Source: Sulfuritalea sp. (GTDB lineage Bacteria > Pseudomonadota > Gammaproteobacteria > Burkholderiales > Rhodocyclaceae). Taken from it: 5,016 bases of DNA. The stretch is from NCBI GenBank assembly GCA_022843505.1, contig JALHNN010000239.1:1-5016 (forward strand), read 5' to 3'. Made by a program: the position numbers and the translations under genes. Each line of letters starts with the position of its first letter. Position 1 is the stretch's first letter. Under the pieces are notes generated by a model. It had not been told where the DNA came from, made no database searches, and saw nothing but the letters and a program-made list of their open reading frames with translations. Shown here piece by piece: positions 1 to 5,016 of the stretch.

Positions 1-839
1 AGGTGCGCGACATCTACGCCGTCGGTGAGGACAAGCTCCTGATCGTCACCACCGACCGCCTCTCGGCCTTCGACGTGATCCTGCCCGATCCGATTCCGGG
101 CAAGGGCGCGGTGCTGACTGCGATGGCCAATTTTTGGTTCGGCAAGCTGGCGCATGTGATCCCCAGCCAGCTCACCGGCATCGATCCCGAGTCGGTGGTG
201 TCCGGCGAGGATGAAAAGTCCCAGGTGCGCGGCCGCGCCCTGGTGGTCAGGCGCCTCAAGCCGCTGCCCATCGAGGCCGTGGCGCGCGGCTACCTGATCG
301 GTTCGGGCTGGAAGGACTATCAGGCGACGGGTGCCGTCTGCGGCATTCCGCTGCCGGCCGGATTGCAGATGGCCCAGCAACTGCCGGAACCCCTGTTCAC
401 CCCTGCAACCAAGGCCGAGATGGGCGACCACGATGAGAACATCAGCTACTCGCAGGTGGAAAAGCTGATCGGCGCGGACCTGGCGAAGACGGTCAGGGAC
501 ACCACCTTGCGGCTCTACCGCGAGGCGGCGGCATTCGCCCGCGTGCGCGGCATCATCATCGCCGACACCAAGTTCGAGTTCGGCCGCGACGACGAAGGCC
601 GCCTGCACCTGATCGACGAGGTGCTGACGCCCGATTCCTCTCGCTTTTGGCCCGCCGACCGCTACAAGCCCGGCAGCAGTCCGCCAAGTTTCGACAAGCA
701 GTTCGTCCGCGACTACCTCGAGACCCTGGACTGGAACAAGACGGCCCCAGGGCCAAAGCTGCCCGCGGAAATCATCGAGAAGACCGCGGCCAATTATCGT
801 GAAGCCCTGACGCGCCTGACCGGCGTACAGGCAAGCTGA
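1..839 (+). CDS. purC: Phosphoribosylaminoimidazole-succinocarboxamide synthase (SAICAR synthetase), 5'-partial
   Basis: PurC joins CAIR and L-aspartate with ATP hydrolysis to make SAICAR in cytoplasmic de novo purine synthesis. The 278 visible residues carry both family signatures: LPIEAVARGYLIGSG at about visible residues 88-102, and IADTKFEFG at about 186-194. These are followed by DEVLTPDSSRFW at about 205-216, which closes the nucleotide/substrate site. The first visible codons read VRDIY, normally part of the GKVRDIY strand near the N-terminus. The GTG at position 3 is therefore an internal valine, and the true start, probably some 15-20 codons upstream, is outside the window. The size fits the long form (about 290-300 aa, as in many proteobacteria and yeast Ade1) rather than the roughly 237-aa E. 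coli form. It ends with TGA, 7 nt before the next gene, so co-transcription is likely. No frameshift is seen. The identification is very secure. Confidence 0.97.
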   Translation, partial: VRDIYAVGEDKLLIVTTDRLSAFDVILPDPIPGKGAVLTAMANFWFGKLAHVIPSQLTGIDPESVVSGEDEKSQVRGRALVVRRLKPLPIEAVARGYLIGSGWKDYQATGAVCGIPLPAGLQMAQQLPEPLFTPATKAEMGDHDENISYSQVEKLIGADLAKTVRDTTLRLYREAAAFARVRGIIIADTKFEFGRDDEGRLHLIDEVLTPDSSRFWPADRYKPGSSPPSFDKQFVRDYLETLDWNKTAPGPKLPAEIIEKTAANYREALTRLTGVQAS

Positions 840-846
840 TCCGGCG

Positions 847-1617
847 ATGAGCGAGGGCGACGCCGTAGCGCCAGCGCCGACTCTTGTCCGCGTGCGCCAG
901 ATCGGTTTCGGGACGCCCGTTACCTGGCTACGCCTGGGCTGGAAGGATCTCCGCCGCCAGCCCGCCGCCAGCCTGTTCTACGGCATCGCCATCGCCGTCA
1001 CCGGCGCCGTGATCCTGGGTGTTACCGCGGGCTTCCCGTATCTGTTTGCCGCCGCCATCACCGGTTTCATGCTGGTCGCGCCGATGCTGGCAGCCGGCCT
1101 GTACGAACTGTCGCGCCGTTACCTCGCGGGCGAGCCGGCAAAGCTGGTGGATTCGATGCTGGCCTGGCGCCGCAATCCCTCGGGCCTTGTCGGCTTTGCG
1201 CTGCTCTCGATCCTCGCCGGCACGGCCTGGCAGGTCGCTTCGGTGGTCATCGTCGCGCTGTTCTACAAGGGGCCGGCCTTGACGCCGATGGCGATGATGA
1301 TCGAGATACTGATCAATCCGCAGCACTATCTGTTGTTCTTCGTCTACATGTGCGCCGGCGGTCTGCTCGCCGCCCTGGTGTTCGCCGTCAGCGTCGTTTC
1401 CATGCCGATGCTGGTCGACCGCCGCTGCGACCTGCTTACCGCGCTTGCCACCAGCGTCAATGCCGTGGCCGAGAATCCGCTGCCGCTGGCGCTGTGGGCG
1501 ATGATCCTGATGCTTTTGACCGGCCTCGGCTTCGCCACGCTGCTGCTGGGCATGATCATCATCCTGCCCTGGCTCGGACACGCCAGCTTTCACGCCTACA
1601 AAGACCTCGTAGAGTAA
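847..1617 (+). CDS. DUF2189 family integral membrane protein
   Basis: This 256-aa polytopic inner-membrane protein has no known function. I recognise the DUF2189 family from the conserved N-terminal block, here VRQIGFGTPVTWLRLGWKDL (residues 16-35), followed by hydrophobic segments. Likely membrane spans are residues 42-62, 65-86, 113-139, 161-190 and 211-240; the last two are long enough to be re-entrant or split. Loops carry basic residues (RRY at 90-92, WRRN at 107-110, DRRCD at 191-195), as expected for cytoplasmic faces. The ATG at 847 has no convincing Shine-Dalgarno, but it lies 7 nt after the purC stop, so translation may be coupled to purC. An internal GTG at 892 would sit at the start of the conserved block and is an alternative start. 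The first 15 residues look unconserved, and their DNA includes a 17-nt word repeated near 3760. The family call is confident; its role is unknown. Confidence 0.85.
   Translation: MSEGDAVAPAPTLVRVRQIGFGTPVTWLRLGWKDLRRQPAASLFYGIAIAVTGAVILGVTAGFPYLFAAAITGFMLVAPMLAAGLYELSRRYLAGEPAKLVDSMLAWRRNPSGLVGFALLSILAGTAWQVASVVIVALFYKGPALTPMAMMIEILINPQHYLLFFVYMCAGGLLAALVFAVSVVSMPMLVDRRCDLLTALATSVNAVAENPLPLALWAMILMLLTGLGFATLLLGMIIILPWLGHASFHAYKDLVE
870..886 (+). repeat. 17-nt direct repeat, copy 1 (inside DUF2189 gene)
   Basis: The word GCCAGCGCCGACTCTTG is found here and again, identical and in the same orientation, at 3760-3776. This copy encodes the PAPTLV segment (residues 9-14) in the variable N-terminus of the DUF2189 protein. 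It lacks the flanking GAGTCGGCG partners that make the other copy part of a hairpin. Identity over 17 bases is unlikely by chance in a 5-kb window, though GC-rich sequence makes it less striking. Confidence 0.6.
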
Positions 1618-1671
1618 AAGCCTGGAGACGGGGCCTTGAAAGCCCCACCTTTCGCACCCATGATGGACAGC

Positions 1672-3735
1672 ATGAATCCACTCCTCGATTTCAGCGGCCT
1701 TCCCCGCTTCGATGCCGTTCAGCCCGAACATGTCGCCCCCGCCATCCACCAGTTGCTCGATGAAAATCGCACCCTGATCGACACCCTGGTCGCGCCGGAA
1801 ACGCCGGCGACCTGGGACCGCTTCGTCCAGCCCATGCTCGATGCGGGCGAGCGCCTGTCGCGCGCCTGGGGCATCGTCGGCCACCTGCATTCGGTGAATG
1901 ATGTGCCGCCTTGGCGTGAGGCTTACAACGCGCTGCTTCCCGAGGTGTCGAGCTTCTATGCCGAACTCGGCCAGAACCTGGCCCTGTTCGCCAAGTTCAA
2001 GCAACTGTCGCAGGGCGATGAATTTTCCGGGCTCTCGCCGGCGCGGCGCCGCATCATCGAGAACGACCTGCGCGACTTCCGCCTGTCCGGCGCCGAGCTG
2101 CCGGAAGAGCGCAAGCCGCGCTTCAAGGAAATCCAGGAGGAGCTCTCCGCGCTGGGCGCCAAGTTTTCGGAGAACCTTCTCGATGCGACCAATGCCCATG
2201 CCGAATGGATCGAGGACGAAAGCGAACTCGCGGGCCTGCCCGAGGACGCCAAGGCCGCCGCGAGGGAGGCCGCAGCGAAGGAGGCCGATGACGCCAGACG
2301 CGGCGGCTGGAAGTTCAGCCTGCATGCGCCTTCCTACATGCCGGTAATGCAGTTTTGCGACAACCGCAGCCTGCGCGAGCGCATGTACCGCGCCTATGCC
2401 ACGCGTGCCTCGGAGTTCGGCAAGACCGAATGGGACAACGGACCGCTGATCGAGAGGATCCTCGCCCTGCGCGACGAAGAGGCGGCGATGCTGGGTTACG
2501 CGAGCTATGCCGAGGTGTCGCTGGCGACCAAGATGGCCGACACCCCGAGCCAGGTTGCCGCCTTCCTGCGTGACATGGCGAGGAAGGCTCGCCCCTTCGC
2601 CGAGCGCGATGTCGCGGAATTGCGCGATTTCGCCGGCAAGGAACTGGGCCTGGAGAAACTGGAAAGCTGGGACATTGCCTGGGCCTCGGAAAAGCTCAAG
2701 CAACAGCGCTACAGCTTTTCCGATGACGAAGTAAAGCAGTACTTCCCGGAACACAAGGTTCTGGCCGGACTGTTCCGCGTCATCGAGTCCCTGTTCGCGG
2801 TGCAGTTGCAGGCGGACGAAGCGCCGGCCTGGCATCCCGATGTGCGCTTTTTCCGCATCGAGCGCGACGGACGCCTGATCGGCCGCTTCTACCTTGACCT
2901 CTATGCGCGGGACACCAAGCGCGGCGGCGCCTGGATGGACGAGGCGGTGACGCGACGGCGGATCCTCAACGGGGTGCAGACCCCGGTGGCCTACCTCAAC
3001 TGCAACTTCCCGGGCCCGGTCGGCGAAGGCGCGCAGATGCGGCCGGCAACCTTCAGTCATGACGATGTGATCACCCTGTTCCACGAATGCGGGCATGGCC
3101 TGCACCATCTGCTGACCGAGGTCGACGAGCTGCCGGTGTCGGGCATCCATGGTGTCGAGTGGGACGCCGTCGAGTTGCCGAGCCAGTTCATGGAGAACTA
3201 TTGCTGGGAATGGGACGTCCTGACGGGAATGACGGCCCATGCCGAGACGGGCAAGCCGCTGCCGCGCGCGCTTTACGACCGGATGATCGCAGCGAAGAAT
3301 TTCCAGAGCGGGCTGTTCACGCTGCGCCAGGCCGAGTTCGCTTTGTTTGACCTGCTATTGCACGGTGCGCCGGAAGGCCGGAAAGCGTTCATGGACTTGT
3401 TGGCCGAGGTGCGCGCGGAGGTGGCGGTGTTGCTGCCGCCGGAATGGAACCGCTTTCCGCAAAGCTTCTCGCACATTTTCGCCGGCGGTTACGCGGCCGG
3501 CTACTACAGCTACAAATGGGCGGAAGTCCTTTCGGCCGACGCCTACGAAGCCTTCGAAGAGGCGGCGAAGGACTGCGGTACGACGCTGGATCCGGCGACG
3601 GGGGAGCGTTTCTGGCGCGAGATCCTGGCCGTCGGCGGCTCGCGTCCGGCACTGGAGTCCTTCAGGGCTTTCCGCGGCCGCGAACCGCGTCCCGATGCGC
3701 TGCTCCGCCACAGCGGGATGGCCGTGGCTGCGTAA
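1672..3735 (+). CDS. prlC: Oligopeptidase A (M3 family zinc metallopeptidase)
   Basis: This cytoplasmic thimet-type oligopeptidase cleaves short peptides, including, in E. coli, released signal peptides. From the ATG at 1672 it is 687 aa, close to the 680 aa of E. coli PrlC, and matches it from the first residues (NPLL). Zinc site: HECGH at residues 471-475 gives ligands H471 and H475 and catalytic E472. The third ligand is E501 in AVELPSQFMEN. Near the C-terminus, FSHIFAGGYAAGYYSY carries the conserved His and the substrate-binding tyrosines (about Y611 and Y614). The chain closes with the usual RGREP block. The start is uncertain. In-frame ATGs lie at 1660, 1663 and 1672, and a TTG at 1636 has the best Shine-Dalgarno (GGAG at 1624-1627, 8-nt spacer); using it would add 12 residues with no homology. 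prlC lies 18-54 nt after the DUF2189 gene depending on start, and converges on the PilZ gene. Confidence 0.95.
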   Translation: MNPLLDFSGLPRFDAVQPEHVAPAIHQLLDENRTLIDTLVAPETPATWDRFVQPMLDAGERLSRAWGIVGHLHSVNDVPPWREAYNALLPEVSSFYAELGQNLALFAKFKQLSQGDEFSGLSPARRRIIENDLRDFRLSGAELPEERKPRFKEIQEELSALGAKFSENLLDATNAHAEWIEDESELAGLPEDAKAAAREAAAKEADDARRGGWKFSLHAPSYMPVMQFCDNRSLRERMYRAYATRASEFGKTEWDNGPLIERILALRDEEAAMLGYASYAEVSLATKMADTPSQVAAFLRDMARKARPFAERDVAELRDFAGKELGLEKLESWDIAWASEKLKQQRYSFSDDEVKQYFPEHKVLAGLFRVIESLFAVQLQADEAPAWHPDVRFFRIERDGRLIGRFYLDLYARDTKRGGAWMDEAVTRRRILNGVQTPVAYLNCNFPGPVGEGAQMRPATFSHDDVITLFHECGHGLHHLLTEVDELPVSGIHGVEWDAVELPSQFMENYCWEWDVLTGMTAHAETGKPLPRALYDRMIAAKNFQSGLFTLRQAEFALFDLLLHGAPEGRKAFMDLLAEVRAEVAVLLPPEWNRFPQSFSHIFAGGYAAGYYSYKWAEVLSADAYEAFEEAAKDCGTTLDPATGERFWREILAVGGSRPALESFRAFRGREPRPDALLRHSGMAVAA

Positions 3736-3746
3736 TTTGGCGGCCC

Positions 3747-3796
3747 GAGTCGGCGTGCTGCCAGCGCCGACTCTTGAGCCGATCAGGAGTCGGCGC
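3747..3796. terminator. Inverted-repeat cluster between convergent genes; possible bidirectional terminator
   Basis: GAGTCGGCG occurs at 3747-3755 and again at 3787-3795, and its reverse complement CGCCGACTC at 3765-3773. The middle copy can pair with the left copy (9 bp, 9-nt loop) or with the right copy. The right-hand pairing extends to 14 bp (3764-3777 with 3783-3796, one G-T wobble, loop GCCGA). It is the stronger fold and includes the stop codon of the PilZ gene. The cluster fills most of the 47-nt gap between the ends of prlC and the PilZ gene, where a shared terminator is expected. No T-tract follows on either strand, so it is not a canonical intrinsic terminator. It could instead be an mRNA 3'-end stabiliser or an extragenic palindromic repeat. 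The structure is directly visible; the function is inferred. Confidence 0.45.
3760..3776 (+). repeat. 17-nt direct repeat, copy 2 (in convergent intergenic gap)
   Basis: This is identical to 870-886 and forms the central arm of the inverted-repeat cluster between prlC and the PilZ gene. Bases on both sides differ between the copies, so the shared block is exactly 17 nt. Confidence 0.6.
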
Positions 3797-4154
3797 GCAC
3801 CAGGCTGCCGAACTCGCGCTCGAGCAGGGCGGGGTCGCCGCTATTGAGTTCTACCAGGCGCCGCAGATGGGTGATGCTGTCGAGGTCGATGGACGTGCAG
3901 CGCAGCCCGATGTGGCGGCCTTCGACATGGGCGACGTCCGCCGTCATTGCGACCGTCGCTTCGGGGGAAAGCTTCAGCGACAGGCGACACTCCGTACCGG
4001 GAATCGGGTTCCAGGCATGCACGGTTTCGAGCAACGCACCCTTGAGGGAAATATCCTGAAGTTGCGCGGCGATTTCCCCGTCAGGGGTGTCCAGGCTGAC
4101 CGGCGAACGGAACACCGCGCGCCAGAAACTGCGTCTATCGGAATCCAGTGTCAC
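3783..4154 (-). CDS. Single-domain PilZ protein, predicted c-di-GMP receptor (MapZ/PA4608-like)
   Basis: This 123-aa cytoplasmic protein is essentially one PilZ domain, close in size and layout to Pseudomonas aeruginosa PA4608 (MapZ, 125 aa), which binds c-di-GMP and acts through a chemotaxis methyltransferase. Both c-di-GMP motifs are intact: RRSFWR (R7, R8, R12; the RxxxR part) and DISLKG (D34, S36, G39; the D/NxSxxG part). The C-terminal IDLDSITHLRRLVELN (89-104) and LLERE (110-114) closely match PA4608 as I recall it. I place the start at the GTG at 4154. AAGGAG (4167-4162) precedes it by 7 nt, and the homology begins right there. The frame stays open upstream to an ATG at 4253, but those extra residues are an out-of-frame reading of the preceding gene. 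The start overlaps that gene's 3' end by 20 nt, implying coupled translation. The domain and ligand call is strong; a chemotaxis partner is inference. Confidence 0.9.
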   Translation of the reverse strand: MTLDSDRRSFWRAVFRSPVSLDTPDGEIAAQLQDISLKGALLETVHAWNPIPGTECRLSLKLSPEATVAMTADVAHVEGRHIGLRCTSIDLDSITHLRRLVELNSGDPALLEREFGSLVRADS

Positions 4155-4326
4155 TGAATTTCTCCTTCGGCTGCGGGACGCTGAAATCGATGCCGCTGAA
4201 ATAGCGTTGCAGGGGGCAAACCGTCTTTTTCCCGCATTTGTGCTCGTGCGCACACTCGGCCTTGGTCTGATCCAGCAACACCATTTCGCCGCATACGGGG
4301 CATGGCGCCAGAGGCGAGTCGAACAT
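4135..4326 (-). CDS. Small Cys-rich, zinc-knuckle-like protein (63 aa), function unknown
   Basis: This 63-aa protein carries a CPVCG knuckle at residues 9-13, then C25, H27, H29, C31 and C37. That is enough Cys/His for one or two metal sites, resembling a compact zinc ribbon. A CPLQRYFSGIDF segment follows (37-48), and the last 15 residues are polar and probably flexible. There is no signal peptide or membrane span. The ATG at 4326 is chosen because AGGAGG (4338-4333) sits 6 nt before it. An in-frame ATG at 4353 has no such support and lies upstream of the predicted transcript start. The TAG stop lies inside the PilZ gene, so the two form one translationally coupled unit with this gene first. 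I cannot assign a function. Metal binding is inferred from the residues, and a regulatory link to the PilZ protein only from gene arrangement. The strong SD, the Cys spacing and the promoter upstream argue that it is real. Confidence 0.78.
   Translation of the reverse strand: MFDSPLAPCPVCGEMVLLDQTKAECAHEHKCGKKTVCPLQRYFSGIDFSVPQPKEKFSDTGFR
4162..4167 (-). promoter_or_regulatory. Ribosome binding site deciding the PilZ GTG start
   Basis: AAGGAG on the minus strand, 7 nt upstream of the GTG at 4154. It lies inside the coding sequence of the upstream small Cys-rich gene. It is the main reason for choosing the GTG over the in-frame ATG at 4253. Confidence 0.75.
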
Positions 4327-4332
4327 GGGACA

Positions 4333-4338
4333 CCTCCT
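4333..4338 (-). promoter_or_regulatory. Strong Shine-Dalgarno of the small Cys-rich gene
   Basis: AGGAGG on the minus strand, followed 6 nt later by the ATG at 4326. It is a near-perfect anti-16S match and the strongest ribosome site in the window, so it fixes the start of this short gene. Confidence 0.8.
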
Positions 4339-4343
4339 CTTCC

Positions 4344-4359
4344 GGACGGGCACCCGTCC
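4344..4359. promoter_or_regulatory. Perfect 7-bp dyad at the predicted transcript start of the minus-strand unit
   Basis: GGACGGG-CA-CCCGTCC is a perfect 7-bp inverted repeat with a 2-bp centre. It begins one base after the expected +1 (about 4360) of the minus-strand promoter and ends 5 nt before the AGAGGAGGT stretch that holds the ribosome site. It could be an operator half-site pair or a 5' mRNA stem-loop. As RNA the outer six pairs with a 4-nt loop are most realistic. The dyad is seen directly; its role is a guess. Confidence 0.4.
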
Positions 4360-4366
4360 TGCTTCG

Positions 4367-4397
4367 ATTATAGACGGCGGGTCGGCTCAGGTATCAT
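4367..4397 (-). promoter_or_regulatory. Predicted sigma-70 promoter of the Cys-rich/PilZ unit
   Basis: The minus strand carries an exact TATAAT (4372-4367). The best -35 candidate is ATGATA (4397-4392), which matches TTGACA at 4 of 6 positions with a 19-nt spacer, slightly long. The expected start is near 4360, giving a leader of about 34 nt before the ATG at 4326. The boxes overlap those proposed for xth on the other strand. Confidence 0.5.
4369..4397 (+). promoter_or_regulatory. Predicted promoter of xth, possibly giving a leaderless mRNA
   Basis: TATCAT (4392-4397) matches the -10 consensus at 5 of 6 positions. A weak -35 candidate, TATAGA (4369-4374, 3 of 6), stands 17 nt upstream. Counting 6 nt past the -10 puts +1 at 4404, the A of the xth ATG. 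There is no good Shine-Dalgarno before that ATG, which fits leaderless translation. Purely pattern-based. Confidence 0.4.
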
Positions 4398-4403
4398 CAG
4401 TGC

Positions 4404-5016
4404 ATGAAGATGGCGACCTGGAACGTGAATTCCCTGAAGGTGAGGCTGCCCCACCTGCTGGACTGGCTGGCCACCAATCCGGTCGATGTGGTTTGCCTGC
4501 AGGAGACCAAGACCGAAGACAAGGGCTTCCCCTTCGCCGAGTTGTCCGCCGCCGGCTACCACGCGGTGCATAACGGGCAGAAGACCTACAACGGCGTGGC
4601 AATCCTGTCGCGTTCGGCTCCCGAGGATGTCCGCTGCGACATTCCCGGCTTTGCCGACGAGCAGAAGCGCGTCATCGCCGCAACCATTGATGGCGTGCGC
4701 ATCGTCTGCGCCTACATGCCCAACGGCCAGGCGGTCGGTACGGACAAGTACGACTACAAGCTGCGTTGGCTGGCGGCGTTGAACGCCGCCCTGCGCGAGG
4801 ATCTGCCGCGCTGGCCGAAGTTGGCCCTGCTCGGCGACTACAACATCGCGCCCGAGGATGCGGACGTGCATGACCCGGTGGCGTGGAAAGACCAGATGCT
4901 TTGCAGCGGGCCGGAACGCGCGGCCTTCCGCGAATTCCTGGGCCTGGGATTGAGCGATGCCTTCCGCCTCTTCGAGCAGGCGCCGAAAAGCTACTCGTGG
5001 TGGGACTACCGGCAGA
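4404..5016 (+). CDS. xth: Exodeoxyribonuclease III (ExoIII/AP endonuclease), 3'-partial
   Basis: ExoIII incises DNA at abasic sites and trims 3' ends in base excision repair. It is a cytoplasmic, metal-dependent member of the endonuclease/exonuclease/phosphatase fold. The frame opens at the ATG at 4404 (MKMATWNVNSLKVRLPHL) and stays open for 204 codons to the window edge. Family catalytic residues are in order: N7 (TWNVNSL), E34 (CLQETK), Y104 (CAYMPNG), and D145 and N147 (LLGDYNIAPED). N7 and E34 have the same numbers as in E. coli XthA. SWWDYR near the edge matches the SWFDYR block. The last 50 or so residues, with the final Asp and His of the active site, lie outside the window. The gene is divergent from the Cys-rich/PilZ unit, with 77 nt between starts. 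A second ATG at 4410 is possible but would remove residues that align with the family. The identification is secure. Confidence 0.95.
   Translation, partial: MKMATWNVNSLKVRLPHLLDWLATNPVDVVCLQETKTEDKGFPFAELSAAGYHAVHNGQKTYNGVAILSRSAPEDVRCDIPGFADEQKRVIAATIDGVRIVCAYMPNGQAVGTDKYDYKLRWLAALNAALREDLPRWPKLALLGDYNIAPEDADVHDPVAWKDQMLCSGPERAAFREFLGLGLSDAFRLFEQAPKSYSWWDYRQ

Noticed and set aside
3..5. GTG at position 3 as the start of purC
   Set aside because: The residues it opens (VRDIY) are normally internal in PurC, preceded by a GK; the gene simply runs off the left edge.
928..3240. 770-codon open frame on the minus strand spanning the DUF2189 and prlC genes
   Set aside because: It is antisense to two recognised genes that share a frame. 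Its translation is rich in Gln, Arg, Gly and His with no recognisable domain. Strong GC bias in the sense codons removes stops from this antisense register.
3355..3711. Minus-strand open frames inside the 3' part of prlC
   Set aside because: They are antisense shadows of a well-supported peptidase gene with Arg/Pro/Ala-rich, domain-free translations.
3747..3796. Inverted repeats read as a CRISPR-like array
   Set aside because: There are only three 9-nt arms in alternating orientation with short, unequal spacers. This is a hairpin cluster, not repeat-spacer units.
3444..4157. 237-codon plus-strand open frame across the end of prlC and the PilZ gene
   Set aside because: It overlaps prlC in another frame and is antisense to the PilZ gene. 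The product has no recognisable domain, and no SD or homology supports it.
4155..4253. N-terminal extension of the PilZ protein to an ATG at 4253
   Set aside because: The extra 33 residues are an out-of-frame reading of the small Cys-rich gene. The GTG at 4154 has AAGGAG 7 nt upstream and marks the beginning of PilZ homology.
4327..4353. Nine-residue N-terminal extension of the small Cys-rich protein to an ATG at 4353
   Set aside because: It would lie across the dyad and SD with no ribosome site of its own; the ATG at 4326 has a near-perfect SD.

Overview
This GC-rich window (roughly 64% G+C by eye) reads as a stretch of a betaproteobacterial chromosome, probably of the Rhodocyclales type. 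That placement is an inference from gene content and protein flavour: a long-form PurC, a PrlC-type oligopeptidase A, a MapZ/PA4608-like PilZ protein and a short ExoIII. I recognise no mobile element, tRNA, rRNA, CRISPR array or phage gene. Genes are tightly packed, and no gene-free gap reaches 100 bases.

Layout. On the + strand there are three co-directional genes: the 3' part of purC (SAICAR synthetase, cut by the left edge), a DUF2189 polytopic membrane protein starting 7 nt after it, and prlC (M3 zinc metallopeptidase). PrlC converges on a two-gene minus-strand unit, separated by a 47-nt gap with a dense cluster of inverted repeats that may separate the two transcripts. The minus unit runs from right to left. 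It begins with a 63-aa Cys-rich protein that has a CPxCG knuckle and an excellent Shine-Dalgarno. It continues with a 123-aa single-domain PilZ protein (predicted c-di-GMP receptor) whose GTG start and SD lie inside the end of the first gene. To the right, divergent from that unit, is xth (exodeoxyribonuclease III), cut by the right edge after 204 codons.

How they work together. purC and xth are housekeeping genes (purine synthesis, base excision repair), and prlC is cytoplasmic peptide turnover. The + strand genes may share a transcript, but nothing suggests a common pathway. The most distinctive parts are the overlapping small Cys-rich/PilZ gene pair, the 77-bp divergent control region, and the repeat cluster at the convergent junction. 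In the control region a minus-strand TATAAT promoter and a plus-strand TATCAT promoter appear to use each other's boxes, and xth may be leaderless. I did not find a clearly new multi-gene system; the findings are modest and marked with their basis.
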